Assembly (NCBI GenBank): GCA_964412405.1
Contig: CAYPOB010000024.1
Coordinates: 1 to 14,099 of the forward strand
DNA: 14,099 nt
Reading direction: 5' to 3'
DNA from: JAJOKI01 sp964412405
GTDB lineage: Archaea > Halobacteriota > UBA148 > JAJOKI01
Positions 5,725 to 11,859 of this stretch are shown piece after piece. The notes under the pieces are model-generated. The model was given only the letters and a program-made list of their open reading frames with translations, made no database searches and was not told where the DNA came from. A program made the position numbers and the translations under genes. The first letter of the stretch is position 1; each line of letters starts with the position of its first letter.

Positions 5725-7073
5725 TGGATCTTGAGGGTTACACAAGGCTCGCCCTGCGCAGGGGCGAGAGCTACGATGACACTCTACATAATTTAACAAA
5801 TCACATCCTCGGGATAAAGGATATCTCGCGAAGCAGGGCTCGCGATTTAGCCTGTGCGGTTTTACAGGAGGTCATGGCAACCTCAGGTCTGACGGGCGAC
5901 CTGATAACGTTCGCACCATCTTCCATCACGATGGGCGAATTTGGCGTCGGCTCCAGGGGAGATGGTGATTTTTATATACATCAGAGGATTGCAGAAGTCA
6001 TCGGGACCACTCACGCAGTCATAGACTCAAGCCATCTGGACGATTCGGGGGTAGTTCGATCAAATGGAAAGTACATTGTAATCACAGTTGACGGCATGCA
6101 CTCCAGGTTGAGCGATTTCCCGTTTTTGGCAGGTTTTCACGTGGCTAGAGCCGCGCTGCGCGATATCTACGTAATGGGAGCGCAGCCGATTGCACTTCTC
6201 TCCGATATTCATATAGCAGATGATGGCGATATCGCCAAAATTTTTGATTATACGGCTGGTATTGCTGCCATATCTGAGTTGACGAATGTTCCACTGGTCA
6301 CGGGTAGCACGCTTCGTATAGGGGGAGATATGGTGATTGGCGACAGGATGACTGGTTGCGTAGGTGCGGTTGGCATCGCGAACTTCCTTACCGCTAAGAA
6401 AGACGCACGGGTTGGGGACGTCATTTTGATGAGCGAGGGCGCTGGCGGAGGTACGATATCCGCTACCGCTCTTTATTTCGGAATGCCTGAGGTGGTTCAA
6501 GAGACGCTGAATATTAAATTCTTTAGGGCATGCGAAACACTGTATGGATGTGGATTGACCGCCAAGATAGATGTGATGACCGATGTCACAAACGGCGGCA
6601 TCAGGGGGGACGCGGCGGAAATCTCGAAGACCGCTGGCGTAAAACTCATTTTTGAGGAAGAAAAAATACGCGCACTGGTCAACCCCGCCGTGCTCCGCAT
6701 GCTGGATAAGCTGGACATCGATTATCTGGGAGTTTCACTGGATGCGCTTTTGATAATCGCACCACGGAGTATAGCAGACGATATATTGGAATCGCTGAGG
6801 AGATGTGATATCGCGGCCGATGTCGTGGGGCGTGTTGAAAAAGGGTCTGGTGCCCAGTTATTCAAAGATGAAGAATATCACGATTTAACTCCGAAATTTA
6901 GAGAATCCGCTTATACGCCCATCAAAAAGGTGGTGGGGGAGCTCGTCGATGGTGATATATCTGAAATGAGGGTTAAAATAGATGAGGCGACAAAGAACGC
7001 GGCACGAAAAAAGAAAAAGGTCATTCAGCTCATTCAAGGGCAAAAATCGACGCGCCAACCAAACCTTTTTTAA
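5724..7073 (+). CDS. AIR synthase-related protein (PurM/HypE/SelD superfamily), function unknown
   Basis: This 449-residue protein belongs to the superfamily of ATP-dependent enzymes that includes PurM, ThiL, SelD and HypE. An N-terminal extension, MDLEGYTRLALRRG, is followed by the ATP-binding half with SSHLDDSGVV, ITVDGMHSR and ARAALRDIYVMGAQP (the aspartate and AxxRDIYAMGA-type motifs). The C-terminal half contains EGAGGGTISA, MTDVTNGGIRGDAAE and GVSLDALL. The tail is rich in Lys and Arg (NAARKKKKV). The architecture resembles HypE-like archaeal proteins, but I cannot assign a substrate, and no hydrogenase maturation genes are nearby. ATG 5724 overlaps the hisH stop by one base and has GGGG about seven bases upstream; GTG 5718 is a less likely start. 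It is coupled to hisH and followed by a small zinc-ribbon gene. Confidence 0.85.
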   Translation: MDLEGYTRLALRRGESYDDTLHNLTNHILGIKDISRSRARDLACAVLQEVMATSGLTGDLITFAPSSITMGEFGVGSRGDGDFYIHQRIAEVIGTTHAVIDSSHLDDSGVVRSNGKYIVITVDGMHSRLSDFPFLAGFHVARAALRDIYVMGAQPIALLSDIHIADDGDIAKIFDYTAGIAAISELTNVPLVTGSTLRIGGDMVIGDRMTGCVGAVGIANFLTAKKDARVGDVILMSEGAGGGTISATALYFGMPEVVQETLNIKFFRACETLYGCGLTAKIDVMTDVTNGGIRGDAAEISKTAGVKLIFEEEKIRALVNPAVLRMLDKLDIDYLGVSLDALLIIAPRSIADDILESLRRCDIAADVVGRVEKGSGAQLFKDEEYHDLTPKFRESAYTPIKKVVGELVDGDISEMRVKIDEATKNAARKKKKVIQLIQGQKSTRQPNLF

Positions 7074-7119
7074 CGAGCAATACAATTCAAAGTCAAGGAA
7101 GATACAAAGGAGGAATTTA

Positions 7120-7260
7120 ATGACGGAAGCATATTGTGTAAAATGTAGAAAGAAAATAACGATGAAAGACCCGCAGCAGGTAACCATGAAAAATAATAGA
7201 AAGGCGACCAAGGGCACCTGTCCAGATTGCTGCACCAAGGTATTTAGAATTGGGGGCTGA
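7120..7260 (+). CDS. DUF5679-like small zinc-ribbon protein
   Basis: This 46-residue protein has two Cys pairs, CVKC near the start and CPDC near the end, around a basic core with TMKNNRKATKGTC. This is the pattern of the small archaeal DUF5679 family, probably a single zinc ribbon. Its role is unknown; nucleic-acid or ribosome association is a fair guess for such basic ribbons. ATG 7120 follows an excellent SD (AAAGGAGG, 7106-7113) at a spacing of six bases, so it should be strongly translated. It lies 46 bp after the AIR-synthase-like gene and immediately before a terminator, so it is the last gene of the hisH operon. The second pair is followed by an extra Cys (CPDCC), where Gly is more usual. 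Confidence 0.85.
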   Translation: MTEAYCVKCRKKITMKDPQQVTMKNNRKATKGTCPDCCTKVFRIGG

Positions 7261-7276
7261 ACTCCCCCTTTTTCTA
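7252..7276 (+). terminator. Hairpin and T-run terminator after the zinc-ribbon gene
   Basis: GGGGG (7252-7256) pairs with CCCCC (7264-7268) around a 7-base loop and is followed by a T-rich run TTTTTCTATTTT. The hairpin includes the TGA stop of the preceding gene. It separates the hisH operon from the tatA genes. Confidence 0.7.
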
Positions 7277-7370
7277 TTTTGTAGTGGCTTATCGTTTCCG
7301 ATTTTTAGCCGGGTTGTAAGTCGTACTATGCTCTTCGTAAACCCTCCTCTGCGGATATGGGGTGACATTG

Positions 7371-7685
7371 ATGATAGGAACACAAGAGCTTCTGGTCATA
7401 TTTACATTGGTGCTGTTGCTGTTCGGTGCAAACAAAATCCCAGAGCTAGCACGCTCTCTCGGCAAGTTCATGGGCGAATTTAAAAAGGCGCAGAAAGAGG
7501 CAGAGTATGAATCGAGCGAGTCCAAACATTCGAAGAATATTGCGAAAAGGACAAAAGCAACTGGAATACGGAGACTGGCAAAAGACCTTGGAATCAGCAC
7601 AGAGGGCAAAACCGAAGACGAGTTGCTCGATGAGGCTAAACGGGTATTGAGTAAACGATCGACAACTAAGAAGCAGAACGTTTAA
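7371..7685 (+). CDS. tatA: Twin-arginine translocase subunit TatA (copy 1)
   Basis: TatA forms the pore-like oligomer of the Tat pathway, which exports folded proteins. The 104 residues show a short N-terminal membrane helix (about 4-20, ending in the conserved FG), an amphipathic helix KIPELARSLGKFMGEFKKAQKEAE, and a charged tail ending in a KDLGISTEGKTEDELLDEA segment common in archaeal TatA. I chose ATG 7371, with GGTGA five bases upstream; this matches the start MIGTxEL of the second copy. The usual proline after FG is replaced (FGANKIPEL). No tatC is present in the window. It is followed 36 bp later by a paralogue that shares blocks of almost identical DNA. Confidence 0.93.
   Translation: MIGTQELLVIFTLVLLLFGANKIPELARSLGKFMGEFKKAQKEAEYESSESKHSKNIAKRTKATGIRRLAKDLGISTEGKTEDELLDEAKRVLSKRSTTKKQNV
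7440..7497 (+). repeat. 58-bp block duplicated between tatA copies (copy 1)
   Basis: This block, from the codons for PELARSLGK to KKAQK, differs by a single base from 7791-7848 in the second tatA, whereas the flanking coding sequence has diverged strongly. This suggests recent sequence exchange. Confidence 0.85.
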
Positions 7686-7721
7686 GAATGTTAACGTGAT
7701 AATGAAATATGGGAGAAACTA

Positions 7722-8030
7722 ATGATAGGGACACACGAGTTGATGATCATAGGTGCAATTATCGTCCTTCTCTTTGGAGCGGCGAAGTTGCCAGAGCTAG
7801 CACGCTCTCTCGGCAAGTCCATGGGCGAATTTAAAAAGGCGCAGAAAGAATCTGAAATAAAATTGGGCGAATTTGAACGCTCTATCAAAGACGGTATCAC
7901 TCCAGGTGAAAAAGAGGACAAAGTCAAGAAAATGTCAAAAGACCTTGGAATCAACACAAAGGGCAAAACCGAAGACGAGTTGATCGATGAAGTTCAGGAG
8001 CTATTAAATAAACGAGAACGTGTCGATTAG
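7722..8030 (+). CDS. tatA: Twin-arginine translocase subunit TatA (copy 2)
   Basis: This is the second TatA/TatE-type protein, 102 residues. It has an N-terminal membrane helix from MIGTHELMIIGAIIVLLFG, the amphipathic helix KLPELARSLGKSMGEFKKAQKE, and a charged C-terminus with KDLGINTKGKTEDELIDEV. ATG 7722 has GGGAGA about six bases upstream. Two archaeal TatA paralogues often have separate partners or serve in mixed complexes; the sequence does not show which. The 58-bp block at 7791-7848 and a second block near the 3' end (with two mismatches) match the first copy. The gene ends 14 bp before the initiator tRNA, and I see no tRNA promoter in that gap. Confidence 0.93.
   Translation: MIGTHELMIIGAIIVLLFGAAKLPELARSLGKSMGEFKKAQKESEIKLGEFERSIKDGITPGEKEDKVKKMSKDLGINTKGKTEDELIDEVQELLNKRERVD
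7791..7848 (+). repeat. 58-bp block duplicated between tatA copies (copy 2)
   Basis: Partner of 7440-7497, 57 of 58 bases identical by eye. The one difference is T to C in the codon that changes Phe to Ser (SLGKFM versus SLGKSM). Confidence 0.85.
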
Positions 8031-8044
8031 ATTGTCATTATCTT

Positions 8045-8207
8045 AGCGGGGTGGGGTAGTCAGGAAATCCCGACGGGCTCATAATCAAACTTTTTAAGTA
8101 AAAAGTTGATCAAAAAACCGAAAAAATGATCAACCTCCTCACTGTTTAACAATGGAGAGGTTATAGGAGAAACCCGTAGATCAATGGTTCAAATCCATTC
8201 CCCGCTA
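8045..8207 (+). tRNA. Initiator tRNA-Met (anticodon CAT) with an 88-nt intron
   Basis: The acceptor stem AGCGGGG (8045-8051) pairs with CCCCGCT (8200-8206), with discriminator A 8207. The A1-U72 pair is typical of archaeal initiator tRNA. The anticodon stem ACGGG/CCCGT carries the three G-C pairs of initiators around loop CTCATAA, with CAT at 8080-8082. The T-arm is AATGG-TTCAAAT-CCATT. The gene spans 163 bases; removing 8084-8171 leaves 75. It lies 14 bp after tatA copy 2 with no obvious TATA box of its own, so it may be made from the tatA transcript. CCA is not encoded. Confidence 0.93.
8084..8171 (+). other. Intron in initiator tRNA-Met (canonical 37/38 site)
   Basis: The insertion sits directly after position 37 of the anticodon loop. 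Loop bases C, T and C (8078-8080) pair with G, A and G near the 3' end (8167-8169); the fourth position is an A-G mismatch. The bulges would be TAA and AAA, so the splicing motif is relaxed. The intron can form an internal hairpin (TCAAACTTTTT with TAAAAAGTTGA, one bulged base) or instead pair GTTGATC (8105-8111) with GATCAAC (8128-8134). I see no convincing C/D-box motifs in it. Confidence 0.85.
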
Positions 8208-8210
8208 TTT

Positions 8211-8485
8211 AACATGCGCCAGATGAAACATCTGGTGGAGTTGTATTTCCGACTTAATCGAAGATTACGTCGGAGTTGTAACTTATTCGAAGTTTCAACA
8301 TGCGCCAGATGAAACATCTGGTGGAGTTGCAATTCCTACGGAATTTCAACACTTCGGAATTTCAACATGCGCCAGATGAAACATCTGGTGGAGTTGCAAT
8401 TCCTACGGAATTTCAACACTTCGGAATTTCAACATGCGCCAGATGAAACATCTGGTGGAGTTGTAACTCCTAATGGAGTTTCAAC
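8211..8485. repeat. Cluster of four hairpin repeats alternating with a second hairpin type
   Basis: A 33-base unit begins at 8211, 8297, 8364 and 8431. Each contains CCAGATG-AAA-CATCTGG, a 7-bp hairpin with a three-base loop, and ends in GGAGTTG. Between units lie other dyads of the form GTTG...CAAC around AATTCC/GGAATT, AACTT/AAGTT or AACTCC/GGAGTT. The 67-bp stretches 8297-8363 and 8364-8430 are identical. The array fills the whole space between the initiator tRNA and the 3' end of hsp20. The intervening pieces are not unique spacers, so it is not a CRISPR. It may be a genome-wide interspersed repeat and could help end transcription from both sides. Confidence 0.85.
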
Positions 8486-8486
8486 A

Positions 8487-8969
8487 TTACTCTACTTTAA
8501 TGGATTTCCGCCCCTCTTTTGGCTCAACCCGCTTGAGGACTACTTCAAGCACACCATTCATGTAGCTGGCCTTTGCGTTATTTGGATCTATTTTTGCTGG
8601 AAGGGCAACATGTTCAGAATACTCGCGATCGTCGGTCTTGGCACTGATACTCAGCGATGTCTCGGTAGTATCAAGTTTGATATTTCCCCTCTCGACACCA
8701 GGTATTTCGGCTACTACCTGGATTTCATCATCCGATTCAAATACATCGATGATGGGTTTCCGCTCGCTTATCTTAAAGCCCTCACAATGCGGCCGTATGT
8801 TTCCGAACTCTCGTATTACCGGCTCCTCTCCGGACCTATGTGTCATTGAGAATCCATAGATAAATGGCTCTTGTTCATCGGTAGCAGATGTCATACTTTC
8901 CACTAGGTGCTCGAATATCTCATCGAAATTACTGAATATATCAAACGGATCTCTTTTATTTCTTCTCAT
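8487..8969 (-). CDS. hsp20: Hsp20 family small heat-shock protein
   Basis: This is an ATP-independent chaperone that holds unfolding proteins, acting as a cytoplasmic oligomer. The 160 residues comprise a variable N-terminal arm (about 1-68), an alpha-crystallin domain (about 70-148) with the conserved VAEIPGV and A-x-x-x-NGVLEVVLKR motifs, and a short tail with SIKV, which fits the I-x-I/V oligomerisation motif. The length is typical. It follows cdc48 on the same strand with a 41-bp gap and should be the last gene of the regulator-cdc48-hsp20 operon. Substrates held by Hsp20 could be passed to Cdc48 or other ATPases. ATG 8969 has GGAG about ten bases upstream; that spacing is long and another ATG lies seven bases upstream out of frame (see the duplicated SD block). 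The 3' end touches the repeat cluster. Confidence 0.95.
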   Translation of the reverse strand: MRRNKRDPFDIFSNFDEIFEHLVESMTSATDEQEPFIYGFSMTHRSGEEPVIREFGNIRPHCEGFKISERKPIIDVFESDDEIQVVAEIPGVERGNIKLDTTETSLSISAKTDDREYSEHVALPAKIDPNNAKASYMNGVLEVVLKRVEPKEGRKSIKVE

Positions 8970-8970
8970 G

Positions 8971-9012
8971 TTTCATCAACTCCTTTCTTCAATTTTCATC
9001 AACTCCTTTCTT
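8971..9012 (-). promoter_or_regulatory. Duplicated ribosome-binding block before hsp20
   Basis: The 19-base sequence AAGAAAGGAGTTGATGAAA (read leftward) occurs twice, at 8971-8989 and 8994-9012, with a period of 23 bases. Each copy has an SD followed after three bases by an ATG. The upstream ATG opens a 7-codon reading frame (MKIEERS) and the nearer one a 6-codon frame (MKHEKK) that overlaps the hsp20 start out of frame. The upstream copy also overlaps the cdc48 stop codon. It may tune hsp20 translation or be a slippage duplication. Confidence 0.6.
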
Positions 9013-11167
9013 AAATTTTAAGGGTGGCTTTTTCTACGCTCTCTTTAATTTGTCTCATGGCTTCATCAAAATGCTCCTTCTTGATTTTAAGCTCCTTGAT
9101 GCCATTCTTTATAGCTTCTCGGTCCGTAGCCGATTGTATGACCTCCTTGAGTGCCAGCATGGATGCCCCCCGACATATCGCTTCAATGTCGGCACCCACA
9201 GACCCTTCCGTGGCTTCTGCGAGTGAATTTAGATTTACATTATCATCAATTGGTTTGCCTTTTAGATGAATGGCAAATATATCTTTGCGTGCATCCTTAT
9301 TAGGGAGCGGAATATATATTAATTTGTCTATCCTGCCTGGCCGTAATAACGCCGGATCGATCATGTCGGGTCGGTTGGTTGCAGCGATTACAATCACATC
9401 TTTAAGTTCTTCAAGACCGTCCAACTCCGTCAATATCTGGCTTACCACTCGCTCGGTTACATGGGAATCCCCAAAACTTCCGCCACGGATGGGGGTTATC
9501 GCATCGATCTCGTCGAAGAATATGATTGTAGGTGCAGCTTGTTTTGCCTTCCTGAAAGTCTCTCTCACAGCCTTCTCAGACTCTCCGACATATTTGCTCA
9601 ACAGTTCTGGTCCCTTGATGCTGATGAAATTAGATTCGCTCTTATTTGCTATGGCTTTTGCGAGCAGCGTTTTTCCAGTCCCAGGCGGACCATGCAATAA
9701 AATACCCTTTGGCGGAGCGATATTAATAGCCTCAAACGCCTCAGGATATTTGAGTGGCCATTCTACTGCCTCTCTAATCTCTTGTTTTATTTCGTCTAAT
9801 CCGCCGACATCGTCCCACTCTACACGCGGCACCTCCACGAACACCTCTCTCAGTGCACTAGGCTCGACGTTCTTCAGAGCTTCGTAGAAATCATCCTTCG
9901 TTACCTGTAGTTTTTCCATAATTTCTGGAGGTATATCTTCCTCGATATCGATTTCTGGAAGGATTCTGCGCAGTGCGTGCATTGCCGCCTCTTTACACAG
10001 GGCGGCCATGTCTGCACCCACGAACCCATGTGTGATACCTGCTATTTCCTTAAGCTCCACTCCCTCTGCCAAGGGCATCCCTCTCGTGTGTACTTGCAGG
10101 ATTTCAAGCCGTCCATTTCTGTCAGGGATGCCGATTTCGATCTCCCTGTCGAACCGTCCTCCTCGTCTGAGTGCCTCATCGATGGCATCTGGTCTGTTCG
10201 TAGCAGCAATTACTATCACATCACCTCTCGCCTCCAACCCATCCATTATGGACAGTAACTGCGCAACGACCCTGCGTTCTACCTCACCAGTAACCTCTTC
10301 CCTCTTGGGTGCAATCGAATCGATCTCATCGATGAATATTATCGATGGCGCCTCTTCACGTGCCTCCTCGAACACCTCGCGAAGGCGCTGCTCGCTCTCG
10401 CCATAGTATTTGCTCATGATCTCGGGGCCACTGATGGATATGAAATTGGCGTCCGTTTCGCTGGCGACCGCTTTTGCGATGAGCGTCTTTCCAGTTCCTG
10501 GTGGCCCATGCAACAAAACACCCTTGGGCGGTTCTATGCCCAATTTCTGGAACAGCTCCGGATGTCTCAAGGGAAGCTCGATCATCTCCCTTACAAGGGC
10601 GATCTCACGTCTTAATCCACCAACATCCTCATACGCGATTTGGGGAACCAGACGACCCTCTTCAACCGGCTTTTCCTTCAAAACAATCTCCGTGTTCTTC
10701 GTGCAGATCACGGTTCCAGCCGGCCGAGTTCCGGTGAGTATGAAATTAAGTGGATTGCCAAGCATTTCTATTCTCATTTTTTGCCCTTTGAATACCGGGC
10801 GTCCATCAAGCACCCTTGCTAGATACCGCTCACCACCGACGATCCTCACCGGCTGTGTTGGGGCGATTATGAGCTTCTTGGCATGTTTAGCTTCTACCTT
10901 CCTTATTCTGACCTTATCACCTATTCCAACTCCGGTATTACTCCTGAGGTTACCATCTATCCGTATTATATTCTCTCCGTCTTCTGGATATCCTGGCCAG
11001 ACAATCGCAGCAGCTGTTTGTTTACCATGGATTTCGACGACATCCCCGCTCACCAGCCCGAGCTTATCCATGTCCTTTATATGGATTCTGGAGATGCCCC
11101 TTCCAGCATCTCTATGGTATGCTTCCGCAACCCGTAATATCATTTCTTCTGACATCTTCTTTCTCAC
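9011..11167 (-). CDS. Cdc48/VCP-like AAA ATPase (CDC48 subfamily)
   Basis: This is the archaeal p97/Cdc48 homologue, a hexameric unfoldase that extracts and threads proteins, probably toward the proteasome. The 718 residues contain a CDC48 N domain (about 10-90), a CDC48 domain 2 (about 105-170), and two AAA modules. D1 has Walker A GPPGTGKT 221-228, Walker B IIFIDEID near 277 and ATNRPD 322-327. D2 has Walker A 493-500, Walker B IIFFDEID near 548 and ATNRPD near 596. The D1 arginine-finger region reads RRGGRFD where most homologues have RRPGRFD. The C-terminus (EKATLKI) shows no HbYX proteasome-docking motif. GTG 11167 is preferred: GGAGG lies five bases upstream, and the codon overlaps the regulator stop as GTGA. 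ATG 11155 is the alternative. Lying in a regulator-cdc48-hsp20 operon, it is probably heat-inducible. Confidence 0.97.
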   Translation of the reverse strand: MRKKMSEEMILRVAEAYHRDAGRGISRIHIKDMDKLGLVSGDVVEIHGKQTAAAIVWPGYPEDGENIIRIDGNLRSNTGVGIGDKVRIRKVEAKHAKKLIIAPTQPVRIVGGERYLARVLDGRPVFKGQKMRIEMLGNPLNFILTGTRPAGTVICTKNTEIVLKEKPVEEGRLVPQIAYEDVGGLRREIALVREMIELPLRHPELFQKLGIEPPKGVLLHGPPGTGKTLIAKAVASETDANFISISGPEIMSKYYGESEQRLREVFEEAREEAPSIIFIDEIDSIAPKREEVTGEVERRVVAQLLSIMDGLEARGDVIVIAATNRPDAIDEALRRGGRFDREIEIGIPDRNGRLEILQVHTRGMPLAEGVELKEIAGITHGFVGADMAALCKEAAMHALRRILPEIDIEEDIPPEIMEKLQVTKDDFYEALKNVEPSALREVFVEVPRVEWDDVGGLDEIKQEIREAVEWPLKYPEAFEAINIAPPKGILLHGPPGTGKTLLAKAIANKSESNFISIKGPELLSKYVGESEKAVRETFRKAKQAAPTIIFFDEIDAITPIRGGSFGDSHVTERVVSQILTELDGLEELKDVIVIAATNRPDMIDPALLRPGRIDKLIYIPLPNKDARKDIFAIHLKGKPIDDNVNLNSLAEATEGSVGADIEAICRGASMLALKEVIQSATDREAIKNGIKELKIKKEHFDEAMRQIKESVEKATLKI

Positions 11168-11805
11168 CTAATCCTCCATTTCCCCTCGTCCTTTTCTACC
11201 ATTTCTTTTTCTTTCAGTCGATGCAGCGTTTTTTCAACCTCATACAAATGGGCACTTAGTTCCTTTGCAAGTGATTCTGAGGTTTGATATCCTTTTATCA
11301 ATCCCAAGAGGACATCAGCTTCAAGAATATCTGGCGTGATTTGGTCGATAATTTCAGCGCATATATCCACCAGCTCGACGATCATCGCCTGGCTGGTTCG
11401 CTGCGTAAGCATCGATTCATGGCGCAACGATTCCAGCTTTTGTATCTCGTTACGGAGACTCGTCAAAACATTTTTGGAACCGTATTTCTGGCGCAATTGT
11501 CTCCTCTTTTCAGTACTGATCGTCATAGGGCATGCCATCATCTCCACTCCGTATGAATACGGCGAAACCACGACCTCTAATCGGATGTTATCTATAATGC
11601 GGAAGTACTTGCGCCGCCACTCATCGACGTAAAATTCCACGATGCCCGCACCCTTTAGCAGATTTAAATGGTCGATGACGACTTTTGGTCCAACATTTAG
11701 CCGTCCTGATATCTCGCTGACATAGTGCGGTCTATGCGACAGCAATCGCAATATATTCCTTCGATTCTCGTTGCCGAGAATATCCAACAATTGTGCTGAA
11801 TCCAT
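11164..11805 (-). CDS. ArsR-family winged-helix regulator, Phr-like (probable heat-shock repressor)
   Basis: This is a 213-residue DNA-binding protein. Residues 1-75 form an ArsR-type winged helix (LLDILGNENRRNILRLLSHRPHYVSEIS...VVIDHLNLLKGAGIVE), followed by RKYFRI and a SPYSYGVEMM segment, then a long helical region likely used for dimerisation and a C-terminal second helix-turn-helix-like stretch. The N-terminal 110 residues strongly resemble my memory of Phr, the heat-shock repressor of Pyrococcus, which controls hsp20, an AAA ATPase and its own gene. Here the very same gene types follow: cdc48 overlaps by 4 bp and hsp20 lies after it. ATG 11805 is preceded by an inverted-repeat operator at the expected start site, so autorepression is likely. 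The function is inferred from family and context. Confidence 0.85.
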   Translation of the reverse strand: MDSAQLLDILGNENRRNILRLLSHRPHYVSEISGRLNVGPKVVIDHLNLLKGAGIVEFYVDEWRRKYFRIIDNIRLEVVVSPYSYGVEMMACPMTISTEKRRQLRQKYGSKNVLTSLRNEIQKLESLRHESMLTQRTSQAMIVELVDICAEIIDQITPDILEADVLLGLIKGYQTSESLAKELSAHLYEVEKTLHRLKEKEMVEKDEGKWRIR

Positions 11806-11811
11806 TTTATC

Positions 11812-11859
11812 ACTAACTTAAGGTTAGTAACATTACGTTAGTTATACTACTATATAAAA
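11812..11859 (-). promoter_or_regulatory. Promoter and operator of the regulator-cdc48-hsp20 operon
   Basis: Reading leftward, a TATA box (TTTTATATA, 11851-11859) is followed about 27 bases later by the palindrome ACTAAC-TTAAG-GTTAGT (11812-11828). The palindrome would sit on the transcription start and just before ATG 11805. An additional half-site, GTTAGT, lies at 11837-11842 between the TATA box and the palindrome. A repressor bound there would block polymerase loading, as Phr does. The TATA box lies against the guaB stop codon. Confidence 0.7.

Noticed and set aside
8084..8171. C/D-box guide RNA inside the initiator tRNA intron
   Set aside because: An ATGATCA near 8126 only loosely resembles box C and no matching box D was found.
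8211..8485. Possible CRISPR array
   Set aside because: The pieces between repeats are not unique spacers: two are identical, and all are variants of the same palindrome. Repeat spacing is 86, 67 and 67 and no cas genes are nearby.
8367..8849. Rightward open frame of 160 codons over the repeats and hsp20
   Set aside because: It runs through the repeat cluster and then antisense to hsp20, with no SD and no family resemblance. The repeat period of 67 is not a multiple of three.
9270..9887. Rightward open frame of 205 codons
   Set aside because: Antisense shadow of the second AAA module of cdc48.
10410..11171. Rightward open frame of 253 codons
   Set aside because: It lies antisense to the N-terminal part of cdc48 and is a low-complexity shadow of a well-supported gene.
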